The translations under genes and the position numbers were made by a program. From the NCBI RefSeq assembly GCF_000787575.1, contig NW_012236504.1, forward strand, positions 372,001-436,000: 64,000 nucleotides of DNA. Reading direction: 5' to 3'. Positions 45,136 through 56,677 of the stretch are shown here, piece by piece (position 1 is the stretch's first letter; each line of letters begins with the position of its first letter). The stretch comes from Acytostelium subglobosum LB1. Lineage: Eukaryota; Evosea; Eumycetozoa; Acytosteliales; Acytosteliaceae. Below the pieces are notes generated by a model, which made no database searches, was not told the origin of the DNA, and saw only the letters and a list, made by a program, of their open reading frames with translations.

Positions 45136-47400
45136 TTAAATAGATCTTAGATACTCAACCATCAGGAGATGTCCTCTCTCGTAGGCTTCTTCAAACAGTC
45201 TTGCCATCGTAACATCCATGTTGGGAAGAAGAAGATGGTCCATGAAGTATTGGAGACAGACTGCTGCCTTGTATCCACGATCCATGGCTGAGGCACAGCA
45301 CCCAGGCAAGTGACTTTTGGCATGTACCGTGAGACTATAGATAACTTGTCTTTTATCCTCTTTGTCCATTCTATTTATAATACCGACATAGGCCTCCAAC
45401 ATTGGAAGGTGTCCACATGCAATGTATTTAAAGAGTTGGCTTCTGATATGAGGAAGGGATAGGCGATGGACATGCGATTGAATGATGTAGTCCACCATGT
45501 CCGTGTGACCATTCTCAACTGCTTTGTAGAGATCTGACATGATCCACTCTGCTTTGTAGTTTTCAACGATGAATTTGAACATCTCCATATGTCCGTTGAT
45601 GGCTGCTCTTTCCAATGCTGTTCTATGGCAAATATCTGGTTGGTGTTCTTGAAGGAAGCGAGCAATCTCCAAGTTGCCGTGTTGAGCTGCTTCAATCATC
45701 GGACCCTCAGATGATGGAAATTGGACATTGCCAAACATGTTGTAAAAGTCGCGAACCAATGATATGTCATTGAAGCGTTGAATTATGACCGTCAAGGGAT
45801 TGGTATGATGATTGGTGGTTGGCGCCAAACATCCAGAGTCGAGCAGAACTCGAGCTTGTTCCGCAGTGCCAAGATATACCATCTCTTGAAGACCAACACG
45901 ACGTCCAGTCTCTGCAAGTACTGCGAGAACGTCGTGACGATTGCTAATTATGGCGTTGGCCACCACTTGATCGAGTTTTTGTTTGTTTCGTTCCAATAGT
46001 ACCCTGATCAGTCTAATGTCCTTGATTAGCATCACCTTTGGCTCCCTCAACACGTGTTGATATTCATCAAGTTGTGAATCAAAGAACTTGGTCTTGATGA
46101 ATTCGAATGTATCCAGTGTCAGACCAGGTGAGAACAGTATGCCATGTCCATATTGGATGTTGTCGTACGATGTCAGGCGTCTGAGCAGTTCAATTGAAAG
46201 AATTGATTCGTCAATTGTATGATCAATTAGCCAGAGTGGACGTTTCTTGTCGTCGGCAGCAGTAGACTCACCATCATCAACGTCATCGCCATCGCCCTTT
46301 GGAGAGACCAATGGACATTTGTCAAGGATAACAAATGCTACGTCGACAAAGCCGTGCTGTAGCGCCAATCCGACATGGTTTTGGTAGGTGGCTGGTATTT
46401 GATGTTCAATGGCCCATTGTGTGAGCTCAACGTCTCCATGACTGGCTGCGGTCAAATAGATGAAGTCACCTGGAAGGTGTTGGCGATATCGTTTTGCAAA
46501 GAATAGGCCATCTGGTGTCATCAGTGAGTTCAAGAACTCGGTCTTCCTGTCAAATGAGTAGTAAAAGGCATCTTTGAGATATTTGCTAGTTCTTCCAACG
46601 ATCGTCTCATGACTAAAGAAGCAGTCAAGGAGAGGTATGTTGTTCATGTGATCCATCATGATATTGTAAAAGGCGATGTCCACGCTGAAGATGGGTACTG
46701 GGCCGCCGAGAAGCTCGAGGAAGTCTGGGAGTTCGTCGCATGTCAGTGCCCCAACCAACTGATCACGAGCCTGCACGGGTTCGTTCTGGGGTTTGAACAG
46801 GTGGCATTGCGAGCGTATTGTTTGAAGCATCTTGAACGACCGGCACCCCGAGTACATACGGACAACAGAGATAGGCTCGAATTCATTGACGTTGTCAACC
46901 TTTCTGCTCCAGACGTCGAGTTGTCTGTTATTGTTGATGAACTCGAGTTCGGACAGTATAAGGTGTAATATATCATGTCGATCCAGAGTGACTAGATCTT
47001 TGATCTGTTTGCAAATGACCAATAAGGTGTCGCGAATGAGATTGTTGTCTCGGTTGAACTTGAACAGATGTCGCACCACATTGAAGTTGTTGGTGTTGAT
47101 TGCCACTTTAAGAAGATGACCAAGGTAAGGAGTGTTACCATGAGGATGTGCCTGGACAAAGACATCAAAGTACTTCATGAACAGGTCAGTCCTGCCATAT
47201 CGCAACATTGTTGACAGACATCGCTCCTTCTCAAACTGTTCACCTGACATGATGTGTGTCAGTGGCACACCTGCTGCCCTCATCAACACGACATGTATCT
47301 GATGCACATGATGCATGACATTCAATCGTATCACTCTGCTTTGCAACACTGTCTTTAGTAACTGATCTATCTTCATTGTATCATTGTGTTGTTGTTGCAT
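45136..47400 (-). CDS. dictyostelid ankyrin-repeat family protein, intact copy B
   Basis: One uninterrupted exon of 754 aa from ATG 47400. The N-terminal block has VMHHVHQIHVVLMRAAGVPL and THIMSGEQFEKERCLSTML, shared with copies A and C. The rest is built of degenerate ankyrin-type helix pairs, clearest at NGHMEMFKFIVENYKAEW and NGHTDMVDYIIQSHVHRLSL. No transmembrane segment or catalytic motif is seen. Ankyrin proteins mediate protein contacts, and this large dictyostelid family has no known role that I can name. It is the only one of the three copies here without breaks, so it serves as the reference. A 21-bp perfect inverted repeat lies just upstream of its start. Confidence 0.88.
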   Translation of the reverse strand: MQQQHNDTMKIDQLLKTVLQSRVIRLNVMHHVHQIHVVLMRAAGVPLTHIMSGEQFEKERCLSTMLRYGRTDLFMKYFDVFVQAHPHGNTPYLGHLLKVAINTNNFNVVRHLFKFNRDNNLIRDTLLVICKQIKDLVTLDRHDILHLILSELEFINNNRQLDVWSRKVDNVNEFEPISVVRMYSGCRSFKMLQTIRSQCHLFKPQNEPVQARDQLVGALTCDELPDFLELLGGPVPIFSVDIAFYNIMMDHMNNIPLLDCFFSHETIVGRTSKYLKDAFYYSFDRKTEFLNSLMTPDGLFFAKRYRQHLPGDFIYLTAASHGDVELTQWAIEHQIPATYQNHVGLALQHGFVDVAFVILDKCPLVSPKGDGDDVDDGESTAADDKKRPLWLIDHTIDESILSIELLRRLTSYDNIQYGHGILFSPGLTLDTFEFIKTKFFDSQLDEYQHVLREPKVMLIKDIRLIRVLLERNKQKLDQVVANAIISNRHDVLAVLAETGRRVGLQEMVYLGTAEQARVLLDSGCLAPTTNHHTNPLTVIIQRFNDISLVRDFYNMFGNVQFPSSEGPMIEAAQHGNLEIARFLQEHQPDICHRTALERAAINGHMEMFKFIVENYKAEWIMSDLYKAVENGHTDMVDYIIQSHVHRLSLPHIRSQLFKYIACGHLPMLEAYVGIINRMDKEDKRQVIYSLTVHAKSHLPGCCASAMDRGYKAAVCLQYFMDHLLLPNMDVTMARLFEEAYERGHLLMVEYLRSI

Positions 47401-47440
47401 GTTTGTGTGTGTGCGCGAAGATGTGACTCATTCGCATATG

Positions 47441-47533
47441 ACTTTCAAAGCAAGAGCAGGAAGGTCAGAATCGATACCAATTTTTGTCGTTGTTTTGTAA
47501 AATGTGAAAGCATCCTGCTCTTGCTTTGAAAGT
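47441..47533. repeat. perfect 21-bp inverted repeat with 51-nt loop
   Basis: The arm 47441..47461 (ACTTTCAAAGCAAGAGCAGG plus A) is the exact reverse complement of 47513..47533. The arm can be extended outward by two G-U pairs in RNA. It lies between the divergent starts of ankyrin-family copy B (47400, minus) and a membrane-protein gene (47607, plus). Confidence 0.9.
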
Positions 47534-47606
47534 TGAACATCAACACCTCTTCATTCAGTCAGTCAATCATTCGACATTATATCTTATATATATATTATCT
47601 TTGAGA

Positions 47607-48541
47607 ATGATCAACAACTACTATAACATTCAGAGATACATCAGTCGATCAATAACATTGTTATTACTGATAACTTTATTAGTCTCAATATCTCTTGCAC
47701 ATGATCTAAGGCGTATGTCATTTGATTGATTAATGATGGTCATACATTGATACTAATTCAACTCAATTGATTGATTGAACAATGTAGCTTATAATTTAGG
47801 TGATCCAATCAAACTTGAATGTAGGAATAGTAAAGGTGACTGGGGAAAAGGTCCAGTTTGTATAGATGTACGTTATTATGTGATCAATCACTACGTTAGT
47901 TAATATTGCTTGACTAATGGATGACTCACTCACCGCTCATCAATCAATGGACTCGATCAATCAATCACATCAACATTATTGTTCAGAATCACGAAGAGTT
48001 AACATTCTTTTATGGAAGGGATACGTTCTTACATTGTGGCGTAGTTGTGGACACTGATGAGTTCTATAGACATTTGGTCAATATATCAAGACAGGAACAG
48101 GCATGGGAATGCCGCGTGGCAATGTCGACAGACGAGACAATCAATTTATACTATCCACTGCAGATCCCCGTGTGGGGCATTGAACAGGCCGATCATCTGG
48201 ACGTGGCCAATCATATCAATGTGGTGTTCCACGCCGACGAAGGACTGATCAGCGCCGTGTCCATATACCCGATCAAAGACAGACATCTCGACATCCGCAC
48301 CAAGTCTGTGATCTCATTCCACGGTCACATCAAATGGTTCCGTGGCACATCGTTCGAGGAGCTCACCTCGTACAACCCGGATGATGAGGAAGGTCGTTCA
48401 TGGAAGCTATTGTCATCGGGCTATGTGCCCATGGTCTTTGTGTTCCTGTCCACGCTCATCTTTAGCTTGTTGGCTGCTGCACTACTCTACAAGTTTACAT
48501 TGAAACCAAGATTGATTCGAAAGTATCTAAAGAATGATTGA
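47607..48541 (+). CDS. type I membrane protein of unknown function
   Basis: Exons are 47607..47712, 47788..47867 and 47987..48541, giving 246 aa with joins in phase. A signal peptide (SITLLLLITLLVSISLA) is followed by a lumenal or extracellular domain of about 170 residues. It has paired Cys (LECRNSKGDWGKGPVCID, FLHCGVV and WECRV), and the phrases LQIPVWGIEQADHLDVANHI and VISFHGHIKWFRG. One C-terminal transmembrane helix (MVFVFLSTLIFSLLAAALLY) and a short basic tail (KPRLIRKYLKND) complete it. I do not recognise the family. Topology points to a secretory-pathway or surface protein. Its start is divergent to ankyrin-family copy B, with the inverted repeat between them. Confidence 0.75.
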
Positions 48542-49637
48542 TCCAATAACATCGTTTCAATCCAGTCAATCAATCAAACATGGTCATGTCTTGGACAAGC
48601 ATGTCACTTCATCGTCCTTCAATGGACGCTGTTTCAACTGTTGGCGTCACAAACCTCTCGCCTTCTCTCTTGAATGTTTCCATCCGTTGTACAACCAGGA
48701 TAGATCTTTGATTGATGGTCTTTGTGATCAGTACCATTCACACTCAAACACTTAAGAGGTCTTGTGGACCTATTTTTGGTCTCAGCGTTTTGACCAATGT
48801 CAAAATAGTGCAGAAAAGGGTTCTGCTAACTTTGTTCAGTGTCGTCTCAACTGTCTTGAACGTGGTGGGGTGGTTCATCGTCTGTCTCGTAAGCTTGATA
48901 ATCTACTCCTCTGCTGATGGGCTTCGGAAAACAGCTTGGTGCCCTGTTTTGGGGGCGCATTGGACCTTTGGGGTCAACTCAACAGCATCAACAAACAACA
49001 TCAACAGCTCAAGTCTTGTCTGTCTTCATCATCTTCAAACCAAGGTAACTATACTCAATTAGTTAGTAATCATTCATTCTTTAAGCAGCTCAACAACAAA
49101 CAGAAACACAGTAACAAATAATCAAACATAATATTTATGTAGGTCATTGAACATCACCATCTCATCAATCAATCAATCAATCAAACAATCAATCGACCAA
49201 TCATAACAAGACATTACACTCATTCATGATCATCCCAACCATCATTCCATCCAGTAGTTAGTTGTTCAAGTAAATCGATTTGATCAAACACTCATCACTC
49301 AATCCCTCACTCAATCACTCACTCCCCTCAACTCATCAATCAATCACTCAATCACCCAATCACATCCACCAATCCCCACATCACACTCACTCACACACAT
49401 TAATAATAAGGTTCATTCATGATCACTTTGTTTGGAAGAGTGATGATTGATTGATTGAATGAATGAATGTGTTTAGTTAGGGAGAGTGACCTGGAGAGAG
49501 CCGTGTGATCGTGTGATCAGGTGATCGTGTGCAATCACACCACATGCATGATTGATCGTATGGACCATCCATCCAACCATCACACATCACCATCACTACC
49601 ATTTATACTCATTAAACATATTTAGACTGTCTATCTA

Positions 49638-49668
<31 letters not shown>

Positions 49669-49882
49669 GTCTCTATCTATCTGTATATATACATATATAT
49701 ATGTATGTGTCGATCCATGTGATGTGTTAATGTCCAATCAATCAAACATATATTGTGTTACCAATCCTGTTCAATCACTTACCAATCTCACTCCACTCAA
49801 CCAATCAATCAATCCAATCAAAAATAGTGATTAGTTGGACTTAAGGAAAACAAGGAATATTATATAATTATAAGATAAGAAG
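48542..49882. other. long intergenic region upstream of rasC
   Basis: About 1.34 kb. The left 500 bases are GC-richer and hold open frames such as 48712..49062, but they match nothing I recognise and may be a 3' region or relic. From 49090 the plus strand is saturated with CAATCAATC and CACTCACTC words, and a CTATCTATCTGTCTGTC array lies at 49627-49690. This reads like a long rasC leader, perhaps with a leader intron. Confidence 0.4.
49627..49690. repeat. CTAT/CTGT tetranucleotide array
   Basis: Alternating CTAT and CTGT units, about fifteen in all, in the region upstream of rasC, followed by TATATATACATATATATATG. Confidence 0.85.
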
Positions 49883-50615
49883 ATGTCAAAGCTATTAAAG
49901 TTGGTTATTGTTGGAGATGGAGGTGTTGGCAAGTCAGCACTCACCATTCAATTGACACAGAATCAGTTCATTGCCGAGTATGATCCAACCATTGAGAACT
50001 CTTACCGCAAGCAAGTGGTCATCGATGAAGAAGTCTACATGCTCGATATCCTAGATACTGCCGGTCAGGTATGAATACGATCACTTGATCACTCAATCAC
50101 ATCGATCACTCGATCACATCAATCATGGAATCATTCCATCATTCAATCATTCCACCACTCAAACACACTCAATCAGTCAATCATGGAATCATTCCACTCA
50201 CTCAATCAATCAATCAAACAATATGTAGGAAGAGTACTCAGCGATGAGAGATCAATATATTCGCTCTGGAAGAGGATTCTTGATCGTTTATAGCATTGCC
50301 TCGAGACCGAGCTTTGAAGCAGTGACATCGTTTAGGGATCAGATTCTGCGAGTTAAGGATTTGTCGACATATCCAATGGTGATCATTGGTAACAAGGTCG
50401 ATCTGCCAGATAAGGAGCGCAAGGTCAGCACGCTGGAGGGCAAGGAGTTGTCCAAGAGCTTTGGAGCGCCATTCTTGGAGAGCAGTGCAAAGTCACGTGT
50501 CAATGTCGAGGAGGCCTTCTTCACGCTGGTTCGCGAGATCAAGAAGTGGTCCACCAATCCAGAGAACCAGGAAATGACACATACAACCAAGAAAAAGTCA
50601 TGTATCATCCTTTAA
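49883..50615 (+). CDS. rasC: Ras-family small GTPase RasC
   Basis: Exons are 49883..50068 and 50229..50615, giving 190 aa. The G motifs are all present: [14 protein letters not shown] (P-loop), switch [32 protein letters not shown] across the splice, [12 protein letters not shown] and ESSAKSR. The C-terminus KKKSCIIL has a CAAX box ending in Leu, which favours geranylgeranylation, preceded by a lysine cluster. The sequence follows D. discoideum RasC closely, including [20 protein letters not shown] from residue 5 and [20 protein letters not shown] later. RasC acts at the plasma membrane downstream of cAMP receptors, driving TORC2/PKB and adenylyl cyclase activation in chemotaxis. Gly12, Gly13 and Gln61 equivalents are normal. 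Confidence 0.96.
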
Positions 50616-51384
50616 AACAAGTATCATCATCCTTATATCGTTCGTTCGTTCGTTTGTTCAAACAATCCACACAACCATCAAGACATCGTCACGGCAGCAG
50701 TCAACACTCTAGGCAGCTGGCATTCAACTCAACTCCCCTCCCTCCGCAACTATATACTACTCTCCTACTCTCTACTCCTCAACTGGCATGACCCCGGTCA
50801 GATCTGATAACAAAAGGACAAACCTTTTTTGTCTGTCTCCAAGCGATACAAGGGTCATGTCCCCTCCAGCAATATTCATCCAACCTAACCAAACTTGATT
50901 GATCACCTTGGACAACAAACATCATCAATGAGTATCAAACCATGTCTAATACGATATGAAATATTCAGAGATGACTTTGTGATCACGACTATCAACAAGC
51001 AACCCTCAATCATCCAATCATTCAATCAACCATTCACCAACCAAGTGTACATTTACAGCCAGTCAACAAGGAGTACGAAGTAAACTTCTTCTTTAATCAA
51101 CTTTGTCTGTCTCTTTTATTCCCAAAACTCTGAGATTTATTGATTGATTGAGTGTGAGATCACATTGATCGTTCCAAAAAAAACAGTATTATTCCAGAAA
51201 GAAATAGACCATAATTATTCTATTGATCAATTTAATTAAACTTTATTAACTATTATGTATATTAAGTCCAACAAGGTCTCATCACAGCAACCAACATCGT
51301 GAAGAACAATTAGTCAGAGACCTGTTCTATCAACCAACCCATCAATTAATTATATTATTATTTTATATTATTAGAAATATATTT
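50616..51384. other. convergent intergenic region between rasC and phosphodiesterase
   Basis: Two converging 3' ends. It has TTCGTTCGTTCG at 50638-50652 and an AT-rich stretch from 51170 to 51384. No reading frame is convincing. Confidence 0.4.
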
Positions 51385-52914
51385 TTATTTAGTCGTTTCG
51401 AGGTTTGATATATTGTTCCATGTTCTAATGTTCTCTTGGAGATGATCAAGACAACTCTTGGTCTGTGGGAACAACTCAACCATTTGACTAAAGAATGGCT
51501 CACCAATGTATATCATAAAGTTGAGGGAGTTCTTGGCTACGGTGGTCTTGGACTCGTCCATCCAGTCGGTCGTGGGGATGCCCAGCTCCACCTCCTTCTT
51601 GCCCTGCAGGAAGCTCTCGTGTCCAATGCGCTCGCACCACAACTTTGAGATATCCCATGGTTTGGCAATGTTGGAGATGTCGGCCGCGTGCAGGATCAGC
51701 TCCATGAGGAACTGGCGATCTTGAGAAGTGCTGTTGATGTACTTGAACTGGTTCATCTTCTGCTCGGTGACCTTTTGTTTCAGCTTGGTCACCAGGGGAA
51801 AGTGCAGGGACATATCTGTGGCGATGATCGAGTTGATGATTGATGTGCGGAACTCCTTCTTCTCGTCCCACTTCAAGTTCTTGAGGAATTGGAACTGGTC
51901 CAACAGGGTCCACATCAGCTGAATGTGATGGTTCTCCAAAACTGACTTGTCGTTGTACTGGATGGCCAGTGGGTCGAATGTATTGACTAAGAATGCGTTG
52001 TTGTAGCCGGGATGATTGAGGTCGTGGCACAGTCCGCTCAGCAGCAGCGCGATGATGTCCAGATGAGTGAGATGCTTGCCAAATCCAAAGGTAGTGAGGT
52101 ATGTGAATATTGTCTGAGTGACATCGAATGCATGATAAAAGTTGTGATATGAATGGCTGTGATATAGTTGTCTAACATGTATAATAAATTGATTCAACTT
52201 GATATCGGATATCTTCAACTTCTCTGGCATCTGATAATACATAAACATTGATTGTAACATTGATATCAACTGTTCATCAGAATGATTGAATGGGTCATAT
52301 CCCCAAACTTTCAGATGTTCAATCTCCTTATTCAAATTGAACAATGTACAATGATTCGAAGTCTTATGTACCATCAAGTCATTATTACTATATGTCTTTA
52401 AAAGTGATCTAGCAATCTATAGATTGATCAAACAAATTAGTATATATTTTTGGAATATAAATAATAATTAAATACTTACTGGATTGAGATCAACTTGATT
52501 ACTTATTTGATTGGCTGATGGACCGTAGAGGTCATTGTTGGATGATATTTGAATGAGGATGTTTTCCAACTCTTTCTTGAGTGTTGGGTTGGTGGCATTG
52601 AGTGATTGATCCGAGATAAGCTCGGACAGTGAATTGGTGATTGATTCCAGAGGTGACTCCATAATGACCTTGTGTATCAGCATCTTGTTGTTGTCCAACT
52701 TTAATTGACCGACTTGATTCTTTAATAATTGTATCTCTCGCTCTTTCTCCCTCACTAACTGTTCATAATGATTAAGTCTGTCATCTGTTGTCGTCGAGTT
52801 TGATGAGTTATGATTGTGATGATCATTCAAATGATTGGATTGTCTCTTCTTCAATTTAAATATAACATTATTTAGGAAATTATCCTGGTGATAATTTGAT
52901 AATGTTGCATTCAT
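51385..52914 (-). CDS. class I 3',5'-cyclic-nucleotide phosphodiesterase
   Basis: Exons are 52914..52480 and 52416..51385, giving 488 aa in phase. The first 145 residues have Asn/His/Ser runs and a coiled coil (LVREKEREIQLLKNQVGQLK). The catalytic domain has the metal motifs SYHNFYHAFDVTQTI and LSGLCHDLNHPGYNNAF, then ATDMSLHFPLVTKL, HAADISNIAKPWDISKLW (third metal Asp) and IYIGEPFFSQMVELFP with the Gln-containing pocket strand nearby. It hydrolyses cAMP or cGMP in the cytosol; no transmembrane segment or GAF domain is present. Size and layout resemble D. discoideum Pde3 (cGMP-specific) more than membrane-bound Pde4 or the response-regulator RegA. Substrate choice cannot be settled from motifs. 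Confidence 0.93.
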
Positions 52915-53010
52915 TCTAAATTAACTAATTAATTAAATAATTATATATATTATTATTATTAATTGTATTGTATTATTATATATTATATATTAAAAAATAT
53001 GTAAGGTAGA

Positions 53011-53776
53011 TTATTTAAAAGGATATATATATTTGGTTAATATATAAATATATAAATTGATTGATTGATTGATTGGAATTGGATATGGAGATGTATGAAT
53101 CACTGTCTTGGTAATGTTGGTGATGGTAGGGTCAATGATGATGGATGGATTGGCGGCAATGTGGTCTGAAGACATCACACCCTGGCACACATTCAGGACA
53201 GCGTCATTAATAAGATCACTTCTCTTGATTGTAATCACTGTTGATCAAGAATGGAGGAGTCAGTGTGTGAGTATAGTAGAGTTGAGTTGAACGTATATGT
53301 GTGTGTGTGTGACTATTAATATAACAAAGATTGAAAGAAAGAGAGTGAGAGTGATTGAAGGTCATATGATGATTGATTACAAATTGTTTAAGAATGGATA
53401 TCTTGGTACTGGAGACATGATACACAAACACCATTCTTGATCAATACCCACTCTAATCAAGAATGCGATAACACTCGCCAAATCCCTACCCTATCCAATC
53501 AAATCCCATCCAATCCAATCCTATCCCTACGTCCATGTGACAGACAGTCCTAGATCCCCTGGATGCTGGTTGATTGATCATGTGTTAGTGAGCGTGTGTG
53601 AGTGTGTGTTGTTGAGAGTGAGTGAATGAGTGTGAATGATCAGCTGATCGAACAGTGTTTATCACACACACACACAACTTACCATAACACGGACCACTTA
53701 TAACTAATGATAATGCATCGGAGTGTGTGCCCGTTGTTACCACATCCTGTCTACACTCTTTCCTAATACGGTTCAT
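53011..53776 (-). CDS. hypothetical protein, 106 aa
   Basis: Exon 1 is 53776..53683 (GTAAGT donor) and exon 2 is 53237..53011 (after CAACAG), joined in phase. The product begins MNRIRKECRQDVVTTGTHSD and continues with ALSLVISGPCYG; exon 2 gives VITIKRSDLINDAVLNVCQG and HIAANPSIIIDPTI, then a Pro/Asn/Ile tail from repeat-like DNA. The first two thirds have normal protein-like complexity. I do not recognise it. The intron, 445 nt, is far longer than its neighbours, so an intermediate exon may be missing from this model. It carries no signal peptide. Confidence 0.5.
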
Positions 53777-54304
53777 TGTGACCCTTCCTTATTGGAGAGC
53801 TCCGAGTGACTAGGATGTGGTTCGCAGGCAGTTTGATTGATTGATTGTTTGTTGTTCGCAGGCAATCCAGTGTATCTCCATTACCTACTCTCTCTCTCTC
53901 TCTTTGAGTATGAGTGTATGAATGTGTTATTCTCCTGTTCCCTCTTCCTCCTTCAAACACATTAGGTGATTGTGTTCAACAACATTAATACTCACCATCT
54001 ATCAATCCGAATCAATCGTTGTTAGTGTGTGTCATTCAAGACTCTTGTCAATGATGGGGAGACAATGTTAAATCTACGTAGATCGAGGCCAACGTCTTTG
54101 TTCGTTACCCAATATGGTAGTATTATTATACTAATACATGCACATACTTGAATTATTTGATTAAAGTAATGGACGTGATGGTGTGTAATTAAATGATCAT
54201 GATCATCACTTTAATTATTTAGTTTGGAAATTGAGTTTGAATGAATGAATGATTGATTGATCGATTGCGATTGGGATGGGTTGTGATGATCCATGGCCAC
54301 ACAA
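53777..54304. other. intergenic region upstream of small hypothetical gene
   Basis: Contains TTCGCAGGCA twice (53820 and 53857 area), a TCTCTCTCTCTCTC run at 53890-53905, and AT-rich DNA with ATGATCATGATCATC at 54197-54210. The right end is the 3' flank of the cupin gene. No gene seen. Confidence 0.4.
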
Positions 54305-55835
54305 TTACTTCATCTTCTTGAGAAGACCCTCCTTCTTGAGCAAATTCTTCAGCTCAGTATAAGTGAAGTCTGTGGATGGTGCAAACCTGCTTCTCTTGTT
54401 GTTATCATCCAAGTAGTCAAAGTATTCATAGTGAGTGCTGTAGTGAGGTAGGTGTTAGTATTCCATTCCTCCATGGGTTGGGAGCGGTTCCTACATACGT
54501 ATCATCTGAAGCATAACGGTAACATTGGATGGTGGCACAGAAGTCGGTGGTTGATTTGTTCTTGAGCATGTGAGTCTGGTAGAGGGATGGTGTGAGGTAG
54601 GTCACGCCACCAGTCGGGAAGTTGCAGTCCAGGTAGGGCGTGGTGATCGCCGGATTGAGGTCGGAGTAGTAGGTGCAGTTGATCGATCCATGCAACACCT
54701 TGATCACTGCGAACGCACCAGAGTGCTGATGGATTGGCGAGTTGTGTCCAGTTGGCCAGAGCTCCAGAACGAATGGGATGCCCGGGCTGTATCCCTGGTC
54801 CATGCCCAAGGTGACACGGATGTATGTCTCGGTCAGCTTGCACTTGTGATCCTGTGCCTTCTTCACCAAGAACTTGGACAGCTCACCTGATTTCAACGAG
54901 AGTTGGATGGCTGTGGCGATGTCATTTTGGAGGACGACATTTGGGCCGGCGACCACTGAGTAGAGCATTTGGCACTCGGTTGGCAGGTTGCCAATGGTCG
55001 TGATAAGTCCGTTCTCAATGTCGTCCAGGGTGACGAGGTCAGAGGAGATCACATTGGGTGGCAGTTGAAAGGTCACGGGCAGCTCGTAGATCAGGACCTT
55101 GGTCATAATCTTTGTGTCGCTCACAGACAAACCGACGTACTTGAGGTCGGGGAGGAAGGCGCCGACCGGCACATCATAACGGAGCAGTGTTAGTGCTTGG
55201 GTGGCCTCTCCCTTTCCATACTTGAGGACGCTGTTCTTCTTGTCGAGGGACAGCCAGTAGTAGACGTCGTTGTTCTTCTCGCGAACGGCCTTACGGTCGC
55301 TGGTGCTAGCCAGGACACTAGTGAGCGCATCGTTGTTGTGGTTGAGCAAGATGACCGAAGTCTCATTGACCTCGAGACAGTAGAGTGGTGTGACGCCGGC
55401 TGAACTCTCGGATTTGGAGTTGATGTAGATGCGGAACTTGGACATGGGGTTGGTCATCTTGATGCGGACGACTCCCTGGGAGGCCACTGGAAGTGAGGCG
55501 CTAATGTAGTACTCTGGCATCACCTCATTTGGCTTGTTGTTCATCATAACAATGTTGTTGGCTGAAGGGGCTGCTGCTGGGGGCATTGACTTTAGCAACA
55601 ATTTGGCATGAGATGGTTCAGCGGCCACGCTTCTGAAGGCAGGTGTCCTGTAGACGGTGTATCTTGGTGCAGTTTCTGTTTGAATCATGATTATATGATT
55701 GATTGATTAATTGATTGATTGGATATAGTTGTTTGTCAGAGTCTGGACTAACTTTATACTTGTTGGTGTTGCCAACATTGTTGTCACAATCAAGCAACCT
55801 AGCAGGGAAGCAAGGGACACGATAGCAATGGGCAT
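54305..55835 (-). CDS. secreted cysteine-dioxygenase-like cupin protein
   Basis: Exons are 55835..55760, 55675..54499 and 54437..54305, giving 461 aa in phase. Exon 1 encodes a clean signal peptide (MPIAIVSLASLLGCLIVTTM). The middle 250 residues are a beta-rich domain unknown to me (for example YYISASLPVASQGVVRIKMT). The C-terminal third resembles cysteine dioxygenase: WPTGHNSPIHQHSGAF then AVIKVLHGSINCTYY supplies the first two iron-ligand histidines (His341, His343), and LTPSLYQTHMLKN the third. The crosslinking Cys of animal enzymes is replaced by Ala, as bacterial forms have Gly. A secreted thiol dioxygenase would be unusual; the first exon uses a GTATAA donor and is the least certain part. 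Without it the protein would start at ATG 55688 and lack the signal peptide. Confidence 0.78.
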
Positions 55836-56677
55836 TCATAATTGATCAACTTTACACCACACACAAGTTCTGATCAGTGTAGTAGGCTGCACAGGGGGTC
55901 GAGTCCAATCTACACATCGGCAGTAATTGAAGTTGTTTGTGGGCGGGCAGACATCGATCCACAATCGGGAGACTTTTAATCACATGACCATTGATGCACA
56001 CAAGTCATCATTGCCACAGTGTTGCTTGGGACAAAGGGGGGGAGGTTCCAATCCATAATGAGGATTTTGCCCACTGGGAGCGATCCTGGTTGTCAGCTGA
56101 CTCTGAGCTCTATCTGTTATTATTACTTTGATTCTGTGTTGTAGTATGTGCACTCTACATTTAACTATCTACCTCTCTTGTTCATCTACATTTACATTAC
56201 AACAAGCACCCAATCACAACAAACATGTAAGAAGTACCATTCTCTGAATGTGTTGCATGTCTTTTATGTTGGATTTAGATCTCCAATATTCTCCTTCTCT
56301 CTCTCCATTGTTGTCATAACACAAGAGTCAACCAATCAAACATGGTCTGCGCAGTTTAATGTGATTGATTGATTGATTGATTTGTTGATATCATTAATAC
56401 ATATGTATAACTAAATAACTATGTATTATTATACTAATACCACAACTAATGTAATAACTAATAACAATCATCATTGGGTTGTCAATGGAAAAGTGGATGG
56501 CTTGAAGGGTGACCCAACTGTTCAAATATCTGAAACTAACAAATAAAATTTAATGAAACAGTGTGTGAACAACAAGATGGACCATACCCCAACCCATTCA
56601 ATCTCATTCATTATTCATCCATTCATATACAATCAATCAGATATTCATTACTTATTTATATATATATATATTAAGAT
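55836..56677. other. divergent region between cupin gene and LIM gene
   Basis: About 840 bases that can hold two divergent promoters. The left half is GC-richer with GGGGGGGAGG near 56035. The right half is AT-rich with TTATTTATATATATATATAT at 56653-56673 just before the LIM gene start. A frame at 56148..56372 is open but not protein-like. Confidence 0.4.

Noticed and set aside
48712-49062. Open frame downstream of the type I membrane protein
   Set aside because: The start is uncertain, the end runs into Asn/Ser repeat DNA and no family motif is visible.
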